Source of the DNA: DASZHA01 sp035938265 | Lineage (GTDB): Bacteria; Chloroflexota; Dormibacteria; DASZGP01 | NCBI GenBank assembly: GCA_035938265.1 | Contig: DASZHA010000007.1 | Location: 1 to 13,487 of the forward strand | Reading direction: 5' to 3' | DNA length: 13,487 nucleotides | Part shown: positions 13,204-13,487 of the stretch, one piece after another | Layout: each line of letters begins with the position of its first letter | Position numbering within the stretch: position 1 is the first letter of the stretch | The notes under the pieces: generated by a model | Databases searched by the model: none | Told to the model about the DNA's origin: nothing | Seen by the model: only the letters and a program-made list of their open reading frames with translations | Made by a program: the position numbers and the translations under genes

Positions 13204-13487
13204 TCAGGTCGCGGGCAGACCCACTACGGCAGACGCCGAGCCGATGGCGCTGACGGTGCCGTCGGTCTTCTCGACCCAGACCTCGCACTCGGCGCGGCCG
13301 CGGGGCGCCTCGTCCGAGATCTCCCGGACGCCGACCCGGGCTCGGACCGAGTCCCCGCCCCAGATCACGTTGACGAAGCTCATGCGCAGCTTGCCCCCAC
13401 ACCACCAGCCGGCGCCGAAGCGCTCCGTCATCAGGGCCGACACGATGTTGGCGTTGAAGATGCCCTGGACCACGACCGCGGGGAACC
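13204..13487 (-). CDS. MaoC/hotdog-fold-like protein, C-terminal part (5' end outside window)
   Basis: The last 93 residues are visible. VVQGIFNANIVSAL, then FGAGWWCGGKLRMSFVNVIWGGDSVRARVGVREI, here split as two blocks, follow the layout of MaoC-type dehydratases: a helix after the catalytic segment, a strand ending in a large residue, then 'GD.V...V.V'. The catalytic Asp/His pair would lie upstream, outside the window, so activity cannot be judged. Members are (R)-enoyl-CoA hydratases or acyl-thioester dehydratases and their inactive partners. The gene converges on the Fur-family gene with 39 bp between stops. A GTG at 13473 could act as a start, but the frame stays open to the edge and the homology reads through it. 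Confidence 0.68.
   Translation of the reverse strand, partial: FPAVVVQGIFNANIVSALMTERFGAGWWCGGKLRMSFVNVIWGGDSVRARVGVREISDEAPRGRAECEVWVEKTDGTVSAIGSASAVVGLPAT

Overview
This is a GC-rich bacterial chromosomal window, densely packed with housekeeping and accessory metabolic genes. There are no rRNA or tRNA genes, no insertion sequences, no phage genes and no CRISPR array. GC- and NTG-rich starts, Ku/LigD-type end joining, membrane-anchored Ser/Thr kinases with Pro/Gly-rich linkers and an acyl-CoA dehydrogenase/kinase pair fit a soil-type Actinomycetota, Chloroflexota or Dormibacterota lineage. The phylum cannot be fixed from the sequence alone.

Left part, minus strand (1-2951): a probable operon runs right to left, with a CDGSH iron-sulfur protein, Ku, a LigD-type ligase-domain protein, and a stand-alone LigD-type 3'-phosphoesterase that runs off the left edge. 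This is a split version of the bacterial non-homologous end-joining kit. The ligase-domain protein has lost nearly all its catalytic residues, including the adenylated lysine, so it looks like a pseudo-ligase. The operon is separated from the next gene upstream by a clear intrinsic terminator (3001-3036). That next gene is a secreted protein (3051-3992) that I assign tentatively to the EXORDIUM/phi-1-like family.

Middle part, minus strand (4140-7155): a histidine-phosphatase-family protein, an APH-type small-molecule kinase and an acyl-CoA dehydrogenase form an operon. The last two correspond to the two halves of animal ACAD10/ACAD11 and to the LvaA/LvaC pair of levulinate catabolism. This suggests 4-hydroxyacyl-CoA phosphorylation and dephosphorylating dehydrogenation. 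The phosphatase leader contains three 17-bp tandem repeats that spell three six-codon ORFs, each overlapping the next by ATGA and the last overlapping the phosphatase start.

Right part, plus strand (7284-11082): two tandem, paralogous transmembrane Ser/Thr kinases share nearly collinear kinase domains (64% identical by hand alignment) but have unrelated outer domains. One looks like a beta-propeller, the other like an LppP/LprE domain. They are followed by a convergent msrB (minus strand). A NiCoT-family nickel/cobalt permease and a Fur-family regulator then form a translationally coupled operon. Its promoter carries an imperfect dyad exactly between the -35 and -10 elements, a good candidate operator for the regulator. 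The window ends in the 3' part of a MaoC/hotdog-like gene on the minus strand. No gene-free stretch exceeds about 155 bases.
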